From JAHDHW01 sp965220465 (lineage in GTDB: Bacteria > Bacteroidota > Bacteroidia > Chitinophagales > Saprospiraceae): DNA of 64,000 bases. The stretch covers positions 558,001 to 622,000 of the forward strand of contig CBDCPZ010000024.1 in the NCBI GenBank assembly GCA_965220465.1, given 5' to 3'. A model generated the notes under the pieces. That model searched no databases, was not told where the DNA came from, and saw only the letters and a program-made list of their open reading frames with translations. Below, in pieces: positions 9,784 through 18,172 of this stretch (positions are counted from its first letter, which is position 1; the number at the start of each line of letters is the position of its first letter). Made by a program: the position numbers and the translations under genes.

Positions 9784-9791
9784 CAAAAGTA
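9784..9791 (-). promoter_or_regulatory. Candidate -7 box (TACTTTTG) for the permease-regulator gene
   Basis: On the minus strand TACTTTTG matches TAnnTTTG, 72 bases before the permease ATG. It abuts the 18-bp palindrome at 9790-9807, so a repressor bound there would overlap the promoter. Confidence 0.4.
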
Positions 9792-9807
9792 GTTATATTT
9801 TTAACTA
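9790..9807. promoter_or_regulatory. 18-bp inverted repeat upstream of the metal permease (operator candidate)
   Basis: The arms TAGTTA and TAACTA are perfect and separated by six bases (TATTTT). It overlaps the putative -7 box and falls in the spacer a repressor would occupy. A regulator cannot be named from this alone. Confidence 0.4.
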
Positions 9808-9817
9808 TTTAAAAATA

Positions 9818-9841
9818 TATTTTTAGGGTAATCTAAAAATA
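9818..9841. promoter_or_regulatory. 24-bp perfect inverted repeat upstream of the metal permease (DtxR-like operator candidate)
   Basis: Arms TATTTTTAG and CTAAAAATA are perfect over 9 bp with a 6-base spacer (GGTAAT). The core half sites, TTTAGG and TCTAAA, resemble the TTAGG/CCTAA half sites bound by DtxR/IdeR-type regulators. It lies about 110 bases before the permease ATG. Part of this similarity comes from AT richness, so the regulator is an inference. Confidence 0.5.
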
Positions 9842-9874
9842 ATGAAACCGTTGCGTAGGTTTAAAGGAAAAGCT

Positions 9875-10780
9875 TTAATTGATCATTTCATGAAGAATAC
9901 CTTCTTTCATGGCGTAAGCTGAAACAGAAATGCGTTGGATATTTGCTTTTTTGAGGATAAAATTGATCAATATCAGCGCGACGATAATCAACTCAGCACG
10001 AGATTCAGGGAGTTTTTCCATTTGAAGGCGTTCAGCCAAAGTGGTTTTCAGGAATTGGTGATAAAGCGGAAAAAAATCGGTTACTTCAACGATAGAGTGT
10101 ATTGACGAAACTCTTTGCTTACTCAAAAGCAGATCTAAAACATCGAAAGTGCCTGATGCTCCGATTAGGACAGGAGTTGTATTAGTTTTTAGTATTTCAA
10201 GCAATGGTTGGAGAACGGTTTCAAGATGTTGTTCAATGATCAAAACCTCTTCAGCGACAATAGGATTTGTCTTGTGAAATGCTCTGTATAAAATAGAAAC
10301 ACCAATTGGAAAACTCTGCGCCCAAATAACTCCCTGGTCATTTGCAACGATGAATTCTACGCTCCCTCCTCCTATGTCCATTATAAGTCCATTTTCAAAA
10401 TCTAAAGGCACCGCCTGAATAACGCCAAGATGAATTAATCGCGCTTCTTCATTTCCAGGAATAAGCTCGATTAGAATTCCGGTTTCATTTTTTATTCTTT
10501 CAATAAAAGTTTTCCCATTGCTGGCGGTTCGCAAAGCGGCGGTTCCGAAGGCTTTTATATTATTGACCTGATATTGTTCGAGAATGGTTTTAAAACTATG
10601 GATCGCTATTAGTCCTCGTTGAAAAGGAGCATCTCCTATTGTGTCAATCCCTTCTTCACCAAGTTTAACAAATATTCTCTCCCGAAATAGTTCAGCAATA
10701 TTACCATTGCTTTCTTTTTCGCTGATAAGTAGATGAAAAGTATTGGTTCCCAGGTCAATTACGCCGTAACGGTTCGTCAT
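9875..10780 (-). CDS. Ppx/GppA family phosphatase (exopolyphosphatase-like)
   Basis: The product belongs to the ASKHA fold Ppx/GppA family, which hydrolyses inorganic polyphosphate or guanosine pentaphosphate. It shows the phosphate-1 loop GVIDLGTNTFHLL at residues 5-17 and the phosphate-2 loop IMDIGGGSVEFIV. At 301 residues it is the short form: it has both N-terminal ASKHA domains but lacks the C-terminal HD-like domain of E. coli Ppx. Which substrate it uses cannot be told from sequence. Its ATG overlaps the stop of the upstream lipoprotein gene by four bases, so the two are translated as a coupled pair. Confidence 0.87.
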   Translation of the reverse strand: MTNRYGVIDLGTNTFHLLISEKESNGNIAELFRERIFVKLGEEGIDTIGDAPFQRGLIAIHSFKTILEQYQVNNIKAFGTAALRTASNGKTFIERIKNETGILIELIPGNEEARLIHLGVIQAVPLDFENGLIMDIGGGSVEFIVANDQGVIWAQSFPIGVSILYRAFHKTNPIVAEEVLIIEQHLETVLQPLLEILKTNTTPVLIGASGTFDVLDLLLSKQRVSSIHSIVEVTDFFPLYHQFLKTTLAERLQMEKLPESRAELIIVALILINFILKKANIQRISVSAYAMKEGILHEMIN

Positions 10781-11298
10781 TGTTTTGGCTGTAGGCTAAG
10801 TGCTTTTTCGAGGATATCATTAAAATGCATGACACCGGCTTCAGTCATCAAATTAGAATATGCGGGTTTGCCCTCTTTAAAAAAGACGAAAAAAGAACAA
10901 CCAGGAGAAAAATAAATTTCGGCTTCGATTAGGTCTTCTCCTTCGTTTTTGTAAAAAACCCTTGAAATTGCCTTGCATCTTTTTTTAAAACTCAACGGAA
11001 CCGGAGCTTCACTGATATGCCGCAATCCTTGTTGGATGCTATATTGATCATTGAGACTTGTGCTGATGGGAAGTTCATAATAAATATAATCAACCTGATT
11101 ACAATTATCCCAAAGAATCTGAACTTCATCCAATGAAATACTTGGCAGATAAACCTGATCCGGAGCCTGGGTAGCAGGTGCTGTTTTTGGTTCATTTTTA
11201 TCTTCAGAAGATGAATTGACGTTTGTTTCAATTTTGTTTTCACCATTAGAACATGAAAACAAAGTAAAGGATAGAAGTAAAACTAATATTCTATACAT
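10777..11298 (-). CDS. Small lipoprotein of unknown function
   Basis: The 173-residue product has a lipoprotein signal with the sequence LLSFTLFSC, giving a lipidated Cys at residue 16. A low-complexity linker rich in Asn, Ser, Glu and Pro follows (about residues 18-48), then a globular part of about 120 residues containing two further Cys. No family is recognised. It overlaps the phosphatase gene by ATGA, so it is in the same transcript, and the outer-membrane barrel gene lies 10 bases upstream on the same strand. The three genes look like one operon with two envelope proteins. Confidence 0.7.
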   Translation of the reverse strand: MYRILVLLLSFTLFSCSNGENKIETNVNSSSEDKNEPKTAPATQAPDQVYLPSISLDEVQILWDNCNQVDYIYYELPISTSLNDQYSIQQGLRHISEAPVPLSFKKRCKAISRVFYKNEGEDLIEAEIYFSPGCSFFVFFKEGKPAYSNLMTEAGVMHFNDILEKALSLQPKQ

Positions 11299-11308
11299 AT
11301 TCTTTTTT

Positions 11309-11944
11309 TTAAAACATATAAAGGGTTCGAACTGAAATTAGGTGGTTTTGCAAAGAGGGCAAACCAATATTTGTACTATCATTAAAATATAAAACACCGA
11401 ATGATCTTGACCAGCGAAAAGTGAAAGCCAAATGAGGCCCGGTATAAAAGGTGACGCCAAGCATGTAACTAAAATCATTTTTATTGAAATCTTCACTCGC
11501 CATTACCAAATTAGAATTAGTTGTTCCGTCGTCCACTTTTGAACTTATCAATCTTCCGTATGAAAACCCTCCATGGAAGTGAAATCTATAATATTCTTCT
11601 TCTTCGTCATACCAGTCTTTATAATTGAAAAGCAAGGGGATTTCAATAAAATTGGTAGTAATTTTAAAGGGGTCATTTGTATTGCCGGCAACAAGTGAAG
11701 ACGCACTGCCTCTTTGGCTATAAAGTAATTCAGTATTTACATACATTTTATCGGTAAGAAGAATAACCCCGCTTAATCCGCCAACAAAGCCCAATTTGTT
11801 GTAGCCCGCGGATCGGTCTCCATCAAGTTGTGCAGCATTAAAACCAACAATTATTCCTGCTTTGAATCGCTGCTGCTGAGCATTGAGAGAAACACTGGTG
11901 AGTGTGAAGAAAAGTATGGCAATAAGTATATTAAAAAGTCGCAT
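11309..11944 (-). CDS. Outer-membrane beta-barrel protein (PorT-like fold)
   Basis: The protein starts with a cleavable signal peptide ending at about residue 22 (VSLNAQQQ). The rest alternates short polar/aromatic strands and turns: GIIVGFNAAQLDGD, GGLSGVILLTDKMYVNTELLYSQRG, FIEIPLLFNYKDW, SYMLGVTFYTGPHLAFTFRWSRS. That is the pattern of the small 8-stranded outer-membrane barrels common in Bacteroidota, and it ends with a C-terminal aromatic residue (TLYMF). The FIEIPLL motif is typical of the PorT family of barrels. The cargo or partner is unknown. A candidate promoter box lies at 12141-12148, giving a leader of about 190 bases in which no convincing gene is seen. Confidence 0.75.
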   Translation of the reverse strand: MRLFNILIAILFFTLTSVSLNAQQQRFKAGIIVGFNAAQLDGDRSAGYNKLGFVGGLSGVILLTDKMYVNTELLYSQRGSASSLVAGNTNDPFKITTNFIEIPLLFNYKDWYDEEEEYYRFHFHGGFSYGRLISSKVDDGTTNSNLVMASEDFNKNDFSYMLGVTFYTGPHLAFTFRWSRSFGVLYFNDSTNIGLPSLQNHLISVRTLYMF

Positions 11945-12140
11945 TCAGTTTTTTTTAATAAATAACCCAAGTTGCGGATAGTCCATTTGAAACGGAAATT
12001 TTTGTGAGAAATCATTGATTTTGATACAAAATTTGACGATTTCAGATGGATTAAAAATTATCCGCAACTTGAAATAAATAATTATCCGGTTCTCGATCAA
12101 TGAATTCCTAAATTTTACGATATTTGTTGACCTTATATTG

Positions 12141-12148
12141 CAAAGATA
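12141..12148 (-). promoter_or_regulatory. Candidate -7 box (TATCTTTG) for the barrel-lipoprotein-ppx operon
   Basis: On the minus strand TATCTTTG, followed by GC, matches the Bacteroidota -7 consensus. It is the only such box in the divergent gap before the barrel gene. No clear -33 element is seen. Confidence 0.4.
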
Positions 12149-12185
12149 CGGCTGCTTTTTAATAATTAAGATAATCTTCACCGGT

Positions 12186-12488
12186 ATGTTTAAATATACA
12201 AAGCATAGTCTTAAAAAGATTGAACAGATTTTGGAAGAAACAGGCTATGCGATTCGTTATGAGCGGGGAAATTTTCATTCAGGATATTGCATTGTAGAAA
12301 ATAAAAAAATTGCAGTGGTCAATAAATTTTTTGATACCGAAGCTCGGATCAACTGTTTTGTTGAGATATTAAGCACCATTGAAGTTGATGAAAAACAGTT
12401 GAGCGAAAAATCTGTTGAGTTTTTAAAAAAAATAAATAAATCACTTTCGGCAGAACAGGATGTTGTTGAAACCGAAAAAGCAGAATAA
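12186..12488 (+). CDS. Small conserved-looking protein of unknown function
   Basis: The 100-residue product begins MFKYTKHSLKKIEQILEETGY. It is predicted to be alpha/beta with a strand region GYCIVENKKIAVVNKF and a helical, charged C-terminus. There is no signal peptide or membrane segment, so it should be cytosolic. An in-frame codon at 12138 would extend it, but that region overlaps the divergent promoter, so the ATG at 12186 is preferred. The next gene starts two bases after its stop, so it is co-transcribed with the PhnP-like hydrolase. I do not recognise the family. Confidence 0.7.
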   Translation: MFKYTKHSLKKIEQILEETGYAIRYERGNFHSGYCIVENKKIAVVNKFFDTEARINCFVEILSTIEVDEKQLSEKSVEFLKKINKSLSAEQDVVETEKAE

Positions 12489-12490
12489 TT

Positions 12491-13255
12491 TTGAAAGTTA
12501 CTTTTCTTGGTACCGGAACTTCTCAAGGTGTTCCAGTTATTGGCTGCGACTGTGAAGTTTGTTCCTCAAAAGCCCCTCGGGATAAACGGCTGCGATCTTC
12601 CGTATTGGTTTCAAAAAATAATGTAAATCTCCTTGTTGATATTGGCCCTGACTTTCGGCAGCAGATTCTAGCGAACAACATAAAAGATCTTCACGCGATT
12701 CTCCTTACTCATGAACACAATGACCACATTATTGGTTTGGATGATGTTCGGCCGTTCAATTTTCTATACAAAAGAAATATGCCTATTTATTGCGTTGAAA
12801 GAGTGGCTAAAGAATTGAAAACCCGATTTGCTTATATTTTTGAACATAACCCTTATCCTGGAGCACCGCGTGTTGAATTGAATTTGATTAATGAACATGA
12901 TCCTTTTAAGGTGGCTGGATTGGATGTTATGCCGATTGAAGTATTCCATGGAAATTTATCGGTTTTGGGATTTAGGTTTGACGATTTTACTTATATCACT
13001 GATGCCAAAATATTTCCGGAAGAATCAATCGAAAAAATCAAAGGATCGAAAGTTTTGGTGTTAAATGCTTTGCATCACAACGAGCATCATTCACATTTAA
13101 ATTTAAAACAAGCGCTGGAATTTGTGAAAACCATTCAACCCGAAAAAGCATTTTTAGTACACATTAGCCACAATATGGGCTTGCACGAAAAAGTCAATGC
13201 AAATCTTCCGCAAAATGTGTTTTTAGCACATGACGGATTGGCACTTGACCTCTAG
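12491..13255 (+). CDS. MBL-fold metallohydrolase, PhnP-like
   Basis: Metallo-beta-lactamase fold hydrolase of the PhnP type, which hydrolyses cyclic phosphodiesters (phosphoribosyl 1,2-cyclic phosphate in E. coli). It starts with a TTG codon: MKVTFLGTGTSQGVPVIGCDC, which is where the family begins, and no ATG gives the LGTGTS strand. Cysteines at 19, 21 and 24 match the structural zinc site of PhnP. The metal site is HEHNDH (H74, H76, D78, H79), followed by later His residues in the HHNEHHSH and HISHNMG stretches. No other phosphonate genes are near, so the physiological substrate is open. Confidence 0.83.
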   Translation: MKVTFLGTGTSQGVPVIGCDCEVCSSKAPRDKRLRSSVLVSKNNVNLLVDIGPDFRQQILANNIKDLHAILLTHEHNDHIIGLDDVRPFNFLYKRNMPIYCVERVAKELKTRFAYIFEHNPYPGAPRVELNLINEHDPFKVAGLDVMPIEVFHGNLSVLGFRFDDFTYITDAKIFPEESIEKIKGSKVLVLNALHHNEHHSHLNLKQALEFVKTIQPEKAFLVHISHNMGLHEKVNANLPQNVFLAHDGLALDL

Positions 13256-13278
13256 AATATTTTAAAAAACTTTTCAAT

Positions 13279-15327
13279 ATGAACAGGCTAAGCAAAGAAA
13301 CGAGTCCCTACCTTTTACAACACGCCAACAATCCTGTTGACTGGTACGCCTGGAAAGACGAGGCTTTTGAACGAGCCCGAAAAGAAGATAAGCCGATTCT
13401 TGTAAGTATTGGTTATTCCACTTGCCATTGGTGTCATGTGATGGAAAGGGAATCTTTTGAAGATCCGGAAATTGCAAAGTTTATGAATGAAAATTTCATA
13501 AATATCAAAGTGGATCGTGAAGAGCGCCCGGATGTAGATCAAATTTATATGGATGCCTGTCAAATTATCAATGGAAATGGTGGCTGGCCATTGAATTGCT
13601 TTTTGACTCCTGATAAGCGCCCTTACTATGCAGGGACCTATTTTCCACCTAAGTCAGCATACAATCGTCCTTCGTGGATTCAGGTTTTGCAGAATATTAC
13701 TAACGCCTTTCAAAATAAAAGAGAAGTTGTTGAAGGCCAAGCTGACCGACTTTTGGAAGCGATTGTAAAATCGGACAAATCGATGCTAAATAATACCGTC
13801 GAAGGTTTGGAAGGATCGGCGGAATTTACTCCTGAATTAGGTGATCAGATTTTTGAAAATTTAAAAAATCGCTTCGATTTGCTCGAAGGAGGCTTCGGAG
13901 GCGCACCTAAATTTCCGGGAACGATGTCACTCAGATACTTGCTGAATTATCATTATCACACAAAAAATGAAGAAGCATTGCAGCATTCGTTGTTTTCTCT
14001 TGATAAAATGATAAGAGGAGGAATCTACGATCAGCTTGGAGGTGGATTTGCCCGGTACGCAACGGATAGAGCCTGGTTGGTTCCACATTTTGAAAAAATG
14101 CTTTACGATAATGCGTTGCTTGTTGAATTATTGGCGGATGCTTACAAACTGACAAAAAAAGAACTTTATAAAGAGACGATCATTGAAACGTTGGATTTCG
14201 TGGAAAGAGAAATGACTCATGATGAAGGCGCTTTTTACTCGGCACTTGATGCGGACTCTGAGGGAGTGGAAGGAAAATTCTACGTTTGGTCAAAGGAAGA
14301 AATTGAAGAAATACTTGGAAATGAAGCAGATTTGTTTTGCAGGTTTTATGATATAACATCTGAAGGGAACTGGGAAGAGAAAAATATTTTGCAACGAAAA
14401 AAGTCTTTTGAAGAATTTGCCAGTGAAAATTCAATCAAAGTTGATGTTTTAAAAAGTACTTTACAAAAAAATCGGAATACCTTATTAAAAGTCAGGGCAA
14501 TGAGGATCAGGCCAGGGCTTGACGACAAAATCCTGTTGAGTTGGAATGCCTTACAATGCTCTGCCTACGCAAATGCCTACGCTGCATTAGGAATTGAAAA
14601 GTATAAAACAGCTGCGATAAAAAACATCCAATTTTTACTGAGTGAGATGATTGATAAAAATGCCGGGCTGCTTTTCCATACTTACAAAGAAGGAAAAGCG
14701 CAATATCATGGGTTTCTGGAAGATTATGCCTATTTGATAAAAGCGCTGCTTGATGTGTATAGTATTACATTTGATGAGAACTATTTAAAGGAAGCTGAAC
14801 GCTATTTAATGCTCGTTCAGCAAAATTTCTTTGATAAAACGGATGGATTATTTTATTTTACATCGGAACAACAGCGGGATGTCATCGTAAGAAAAAAGGA
14901 AATCTTTGATTCGGCAATGCCATCCGGCAATTCAACAATGGTTGGAAACTTAGTAAGGTTAGGAATGATTTTGGACAATGAAAGTTTTAAGAAACTTTCA
15001 GAACGAATGTTGTTTAATTTAAAAAAATCTATTGAAAATCATCCATCTTCTTTCTCTCGCTGGGCAAGCGAACTGCTAAATCAAATTTATTCTATAAAAG
15101 AAATTGCAGTACTTGGTGTGGATTCAATTGATTTTGCAAATAAAATAAATACGATTTTTATTCCAGGTAGAATAATCATGGCGACGACTGATCCCGTAAG
15201 CGATTATCCTTTATTAGAAAATAGATTGAAAGAAAGGGAAACGCTTATTTATCTGTGTGAAAATTATAGTTGTCAACAACCGGTAAAAAGCATTGAAGCG
15301 TTTGAAAGACAATTAAGAAAAAGTTGA
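13279..15327 (+). CDS. SPATA20/YyaL-like protein with N-terminal thioredoxin domain
   Basis: A 682-residue protein of the widespread DUF255 family. Residues 1-165 form a thioredoxin-like domain whose CxxC is C49-H-W-C52 inside the family signature STCHWCHVMERESF. From about residue 190 an alpha/alpha-barrel resembling N-acylglucosamine 2-epimerases follows, with GGFGGAPKFPG and GGGFARYATDRAWLVPHFEKM. The family name is secure but its biochemical reaction has not been established. No signal peptide, so cytosolic. It starts 23 bases after the PhnP-like gene. Confidence 0.9.
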   Translation: MNRLSKETSPYLLQHANNPVDWYAWKDEAFERARKEDKPILVSIGYSTCHWCHVMERESFEDPEIAKFMNENFINIKVDREERPDVDQIYMDACQIINGNGGWPLNCFLTPDKRPYYAGTYFPPKSAYNRPSWIQVLQNITNAFQNKREVVEGQADRLLEAIVKSDKSMLNNTVEGLEGSAEFTPELGDQIFENLKNRFDLLEGGFGGAPKFPGTMSLRYLLNYHYHTKNEEALQHSLFSLDKMIRGGIYDQLGGGFARYATDRAWLVPHFEKMLYDNALLVELLADAYKLTKKELYKETIIETLDFVEREMTHDEGAFYSALDADSEGVEGKFYVWSKEEIEEILGNEADLFCRFYDITSEGNWEEKNILQRKKSFEEFASENSIKVDVLKSTLQKNRNTLLKVRAMRIRPGLDDKILLSWNALQCSAYANAYAALGIEKYKTAAIKNIQFLLSEMIDKNAGLLFHTYKEGKAQYHGFLEDYAYLIKALLDVYSITFDENYLKEAERYLMLVQQNFFDKTDGLFYFTSEQQRDVIVRKKEIFDSAMPSGNSTMVGNLVRLGMILDNESFKKLSERMLFNLKKSIENHPSSFSRWASELLNQIYSIKEIAVLGVDSIDFANKINTIFIPGRIIMATTDPVSDYPLLENRLKERETLIYLCENYSCQQPVKSIEAFERQLRKS

Positions 15328-15470
15328 TTTGCAATTTGTTTAAAAAGTTTGAGTATCTTCAAAAAAGGATTTGGCTGTTTTTTAAATATTAACAAGCAAT
15401 TTTCATTCAAAGATTCAGTTATAAATTATGTGATTATCTTCCAGGAAAACAAATATTAATTCATTTAAGC

Positions 15471-16457
15471 ATGAGGAAGACTTTTACCTTTATAATATAT
15501 TTGGCATGTTTCGTTGGTGTGTTACACGCACAACAAGCTCCACAATATAGTATGTACATGCTGAATAAGTACAATTACAACCCTGCATATGCGGGGCTTG
15601 ACAACTCCTTAAGTATTACAGGTGTTTTCCGAAAGCAATGGGTTAATCTTGAGTCAAGCCCTGTCACACAAAATGTAAACGTACATATGCCATTCTACTT
15701 CTTGGGAGGTGGCTTTGGCATAAACATTGAAAACGATCAACAAGGTGCCGAGCGAAATACGAGTGGCTCAATTTCTTATAATTATTTTGTGCCAGTAAAT
15801 AAAAAAAGTTTACTTTCTTTTGGACTAGGAGCAGGAGCTATACAAAAATCGTTGGATGGTTCAAAGTTACGTGCTCCGGATGGGGATTATACAAACCCAG
15901 AACCTGGAAACATTGACCACCGAGACAACTTTATACCCAACGGCAAGGTTTCAGGTACAGCTCCTTATTTGAATGCTGGGGTTTATTTTCAAGGTGAAAA
16001 ACTAGAAATTGGGCTATCTGCCAACAATTTAATTGAACCTACAGCTACATTAAATGCAGAAGATTTAGTTAATATTAAATTTATTCGGAATTATTTTTTT
16101 AGTTTTGCATATTCTTTTGAATTAAGTAGGGATTTAATCATTCAACCTTCATTCTTTGCAAAATCTGATTTGGTACAAACTCAACTTGAGTTCTCTGCAA
16201 TTGTAAAATATAATGACAATATATTCGGAGGCGCATCGTTTAGAGGATACAACACAAATTCAATTGACGCAATTATATTCATTTTAGGATATAAGTTGAA
16301 TGAAAAAGTCACCCTTGCTTATTCCTACGATTTGACATTATCTGGATTAAGTAGTGTGAGTAAAGGTTCACATGAAATCCTTTTAAATTATAATTTGAAT
16401 AAGTTGATTGGAAAAGGCATTCCTCCAAAGATTATCTATAATCCAAGATTTTTATAA
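15471..16457 (+). CDS. PorP/SprF family type IX secretion protein
   Basis: Outer-membrane protein of the PorP/SprF family, which anchors T9SS cargo or the gliding adhesin at the cell surface. It has a signal peptide ending at about residue 20 (VLHAQQAP) and the family signature QYSMYMLNKYNYNPAYAG at the mature N-terminus, followed by GVFRKQWV. The remaining 280 residues alternate strands and turns as expected for a barrel of about 14 strands. The length of 328 is typical. It is the first gene of the gld block; the 252 bases before gldK hold no gene. Confidence 0.9.
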   Translation: MRKTFTFIIYLACFVGVLHAQQAPQYSMYMLNKYNYNPAYAGLDNSLSITGVFRKQWVNLESSPVTQNVNVHMPFYFLGGGFGINIENDQQGAERNTSGSISYNYFVPVNKKSLLSFGLGAGAIQKSLDGSKLRAPDGDYTNPEPGNIDHRDNFIPNGKVSGTAPYLNAGVYFQGEKLEIGLSANNLIEPTATLNAEDLVNIKFIRNYFFSFAYSFELSRDLIIQPSFFAKSDLVQTQLEFSAIVKYNDNIFGGASFRGYNTNSIDAIIFILGYKLNEKVTLAYSYDLTLSGLSSVSKGSHEILLNYNLNKLIGKGIPPKIIYNPRFL

Positions 16458-16709
16458 TAGCTTTTATTCTCTTTCTTACATATTAAGTCTATTTAGAGTA
16501 ATTATATGCCTGGAGAATTGATTAAAATTTAGATGTCTGGATACTTTGTTCTTAAAATATTGCGTTCTTAGTACACTTTTTGTAGGTAGAATGACTGCTA
16601 CCTTTCAAAATATTGAAAGATTAATTTTTGTTTTTATATTCAACAGACTATATTTACGTTCGCTTTTTAGTAATTTAATCTAAAACTGAAGGAAAACTCG
16701 GGTGTTAAA

Positions 16710-17942
16710 ATGAAAAAAATACAAAGATTTTTATTGGTGCTGACCGTACTAGTTATAGTAACGTCGTGTGGAACACGTCAAACAGGTCAACTCATTGGAG
16801 TAACAGATAGACCTTCTTGGAAAGGTATTAACCCTTATGGTATGGTGTATATCCCATCCGGCTCTTTGCATATTGGGCCAAGTGATCAGGATGTAGCTAA
16901 TACTTATATCCAAAGGCCAAAAACTATTTCCATTCAAGGTTTTTACATGGATGATACCGAAATTACTAACAATGAGTATCGTCAATTTGTTTACTGGGTT
17001 CGTGATTCGTTAGCTCATGATCTACTTGAGCATACTTACGAAGATGATCTAGGTAACGAATATATCGATTGGGAATACGAAATTGATTGGGCCAGTGAAG
17101 AACTGGAGGACCTTTATTACCAAGGAGATGATAAATTTGCTGGTAAAAAAGAGCTTGACATTTCTCAATTGGTTTATGAATATCAGTGGTATGATTGGCA
17201 GAGAGCTGCTCATGATAAGGTTTCAAGTCGTACTACTCATATTAAAAAGGATGAAACCATAGTGTATCCGGATACTTTAGTTTGGGTTCGTGATTTCGCT
17301 TATTCTTATAATGAGCCAATGACAAGAAATTATTTTTGGCACCCCGCATTTGATGATTATCCAGTAGTAGGAATAGACTGGAAAAAAGCAAATGCATTTT
17401 GCTATTGGAGAACCAAATTATGGAATTCGTACCAAGCAAATGGTGTTAATTCTGAAGACTTCCGGTTACCAACAGAACATGAGTGGGAATATGCGGCTAG
17501 AGGAGGACATGATTTGGCACCGTTCCCTTGGGGAGGATATTATATTCGTAATGCGAAAGGGTGTTTGTTAGCTAACTTTAAACCTGGACGAGGTAATTAT
17601 CCAGAAGACGGTGGATTGTATACTGTAAAGGCGGATGCCTATTTCCCTAATGATTACGGATTATACAATATGGCAGGTAATGTAGCTGAATGGACTTCGT
17701 CAGCATTCGATGAGAATGCATATTCTTTCCTGCATGACTTGAATCCTGATATGCGATATGATGCTAAAGATGATGAACCGGAAGCTCAAAAACGTAAAGT
17801 TATTAGAGGAGGATCTTGGAAGGATATTATGTTTTTCTTACAAACGGGTACTCGTCATTGGGAATATCAAGATACTACAAAATCATATATTGGCTTTAGA
17901 TGCGCACTTACATTCTTAGGTCGATCTATCAATGATTTTTAA
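16710..17942 (+). CDS. gldK: Gliding motility / T9SS lipoprotein GldK (PorK)
   Basis: GldK forms, with GldN, the periplasmic ring under the outer membrane in the type IX secretion machine. The product has a lipoprotein signal with LVIVTSC (Cys at 20) and a formylglycine-generating-enzyme (sulfatase-modifying factor) fold: MVYIPSGSLHIG, DDTEITNNEYRQFV, the PVVGIDWKKANAFCYW stretch, RLPTEHEWEYAARGG, NMAGNVAEWTSSA and VIRGGSWKD. These lack a catalytic role in GldK. An insert rich in acidic and aromatic residues (about 115-175) matches the GldK-specific region. The gene heads the gldKLMN run and is followed by a 230-base gap with a hairpin. Confidence 0.95.
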   Translation: MKKIQRFLLVLTVLVIVTSCGTRQTGQLIGVTDRPSWKGINPYGMVYIPSGSLHIGPSDQDVANTYIQRPKTISIQGFYMDDTEITNNEYRQFVYWVRDSLAHDLLEHTYEDDLGNEYIDWEYEIDWASEELEDLYYQGDDKFAGKKELDISQLVYEYQWYDWQRAAHDKVSSRTTHIKKDETIVYPDTLVWVRDFAYSYNEPMTRNYFWHPAFDDYPVVGIDWKKANAFCYWRTKLWNSYQANGVNSEDFRLPTEHEWEYAARGGHDLAPFPWGGYYIRNAKGCLLANFKPGRGNYPEDGGLYTVKADAYFPNDYGLYNMAGNVAEWTSSAFDENAYSFLHDLNPDMRYDAKDDEPEAQKRKVIRGGSWKDIMFFLQTGTRHWEYQDTTKSYIGFRCALTFLGRSINDF

Positions 17943-17957
17943 TAAAAGCTCAAGATG

Positions 17958-17999
17958 GCTATCCAAATGGTTTGGATTTCCTTATACCTTTTGGATAGC
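17958..17999 (+). other. Hairpin between gldK and gldL
   Basis: Arms GCTATCCAAA and TTTGGATAGC pair perfectly over 10 bp, with three further inner pairs (GGT/ACC) after one mismatch. It begins 15 bases after the gldK stop. The 3' side lacks a T tract, so it is more likely an mRNA processing or stability element, or a weak attenuator, than a full terminator. The remaining 170 bases up to gldL hold no gene. Confidence 0.55.
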
Positions 18000-18172
18000 T
18001 ATTCTAAAGTGATTCTAATAGAATTCCTACCTGAAAATTACATTATCAAAATTAATATTGCCCCATGTGTAACTTTTTACCTCTTCTGCGTTATGAAGAA
18101 GGGGAGCTATAAAATTTTTAGATAACCCGTTGATTTCAAAATATTTAACTAACCTATTAAAATAGTATCAAA

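Noticed and set aside
11945..12181. A 78-codon minus-strand frame upstream of the outer-membrane barrel gene
   Set aside because: It runs across the -7 box at 12141-12148 and overlaps the start region of the divergent gene; composition is AT-driven (many Ile, Lys, Asn) and no domain is seen.
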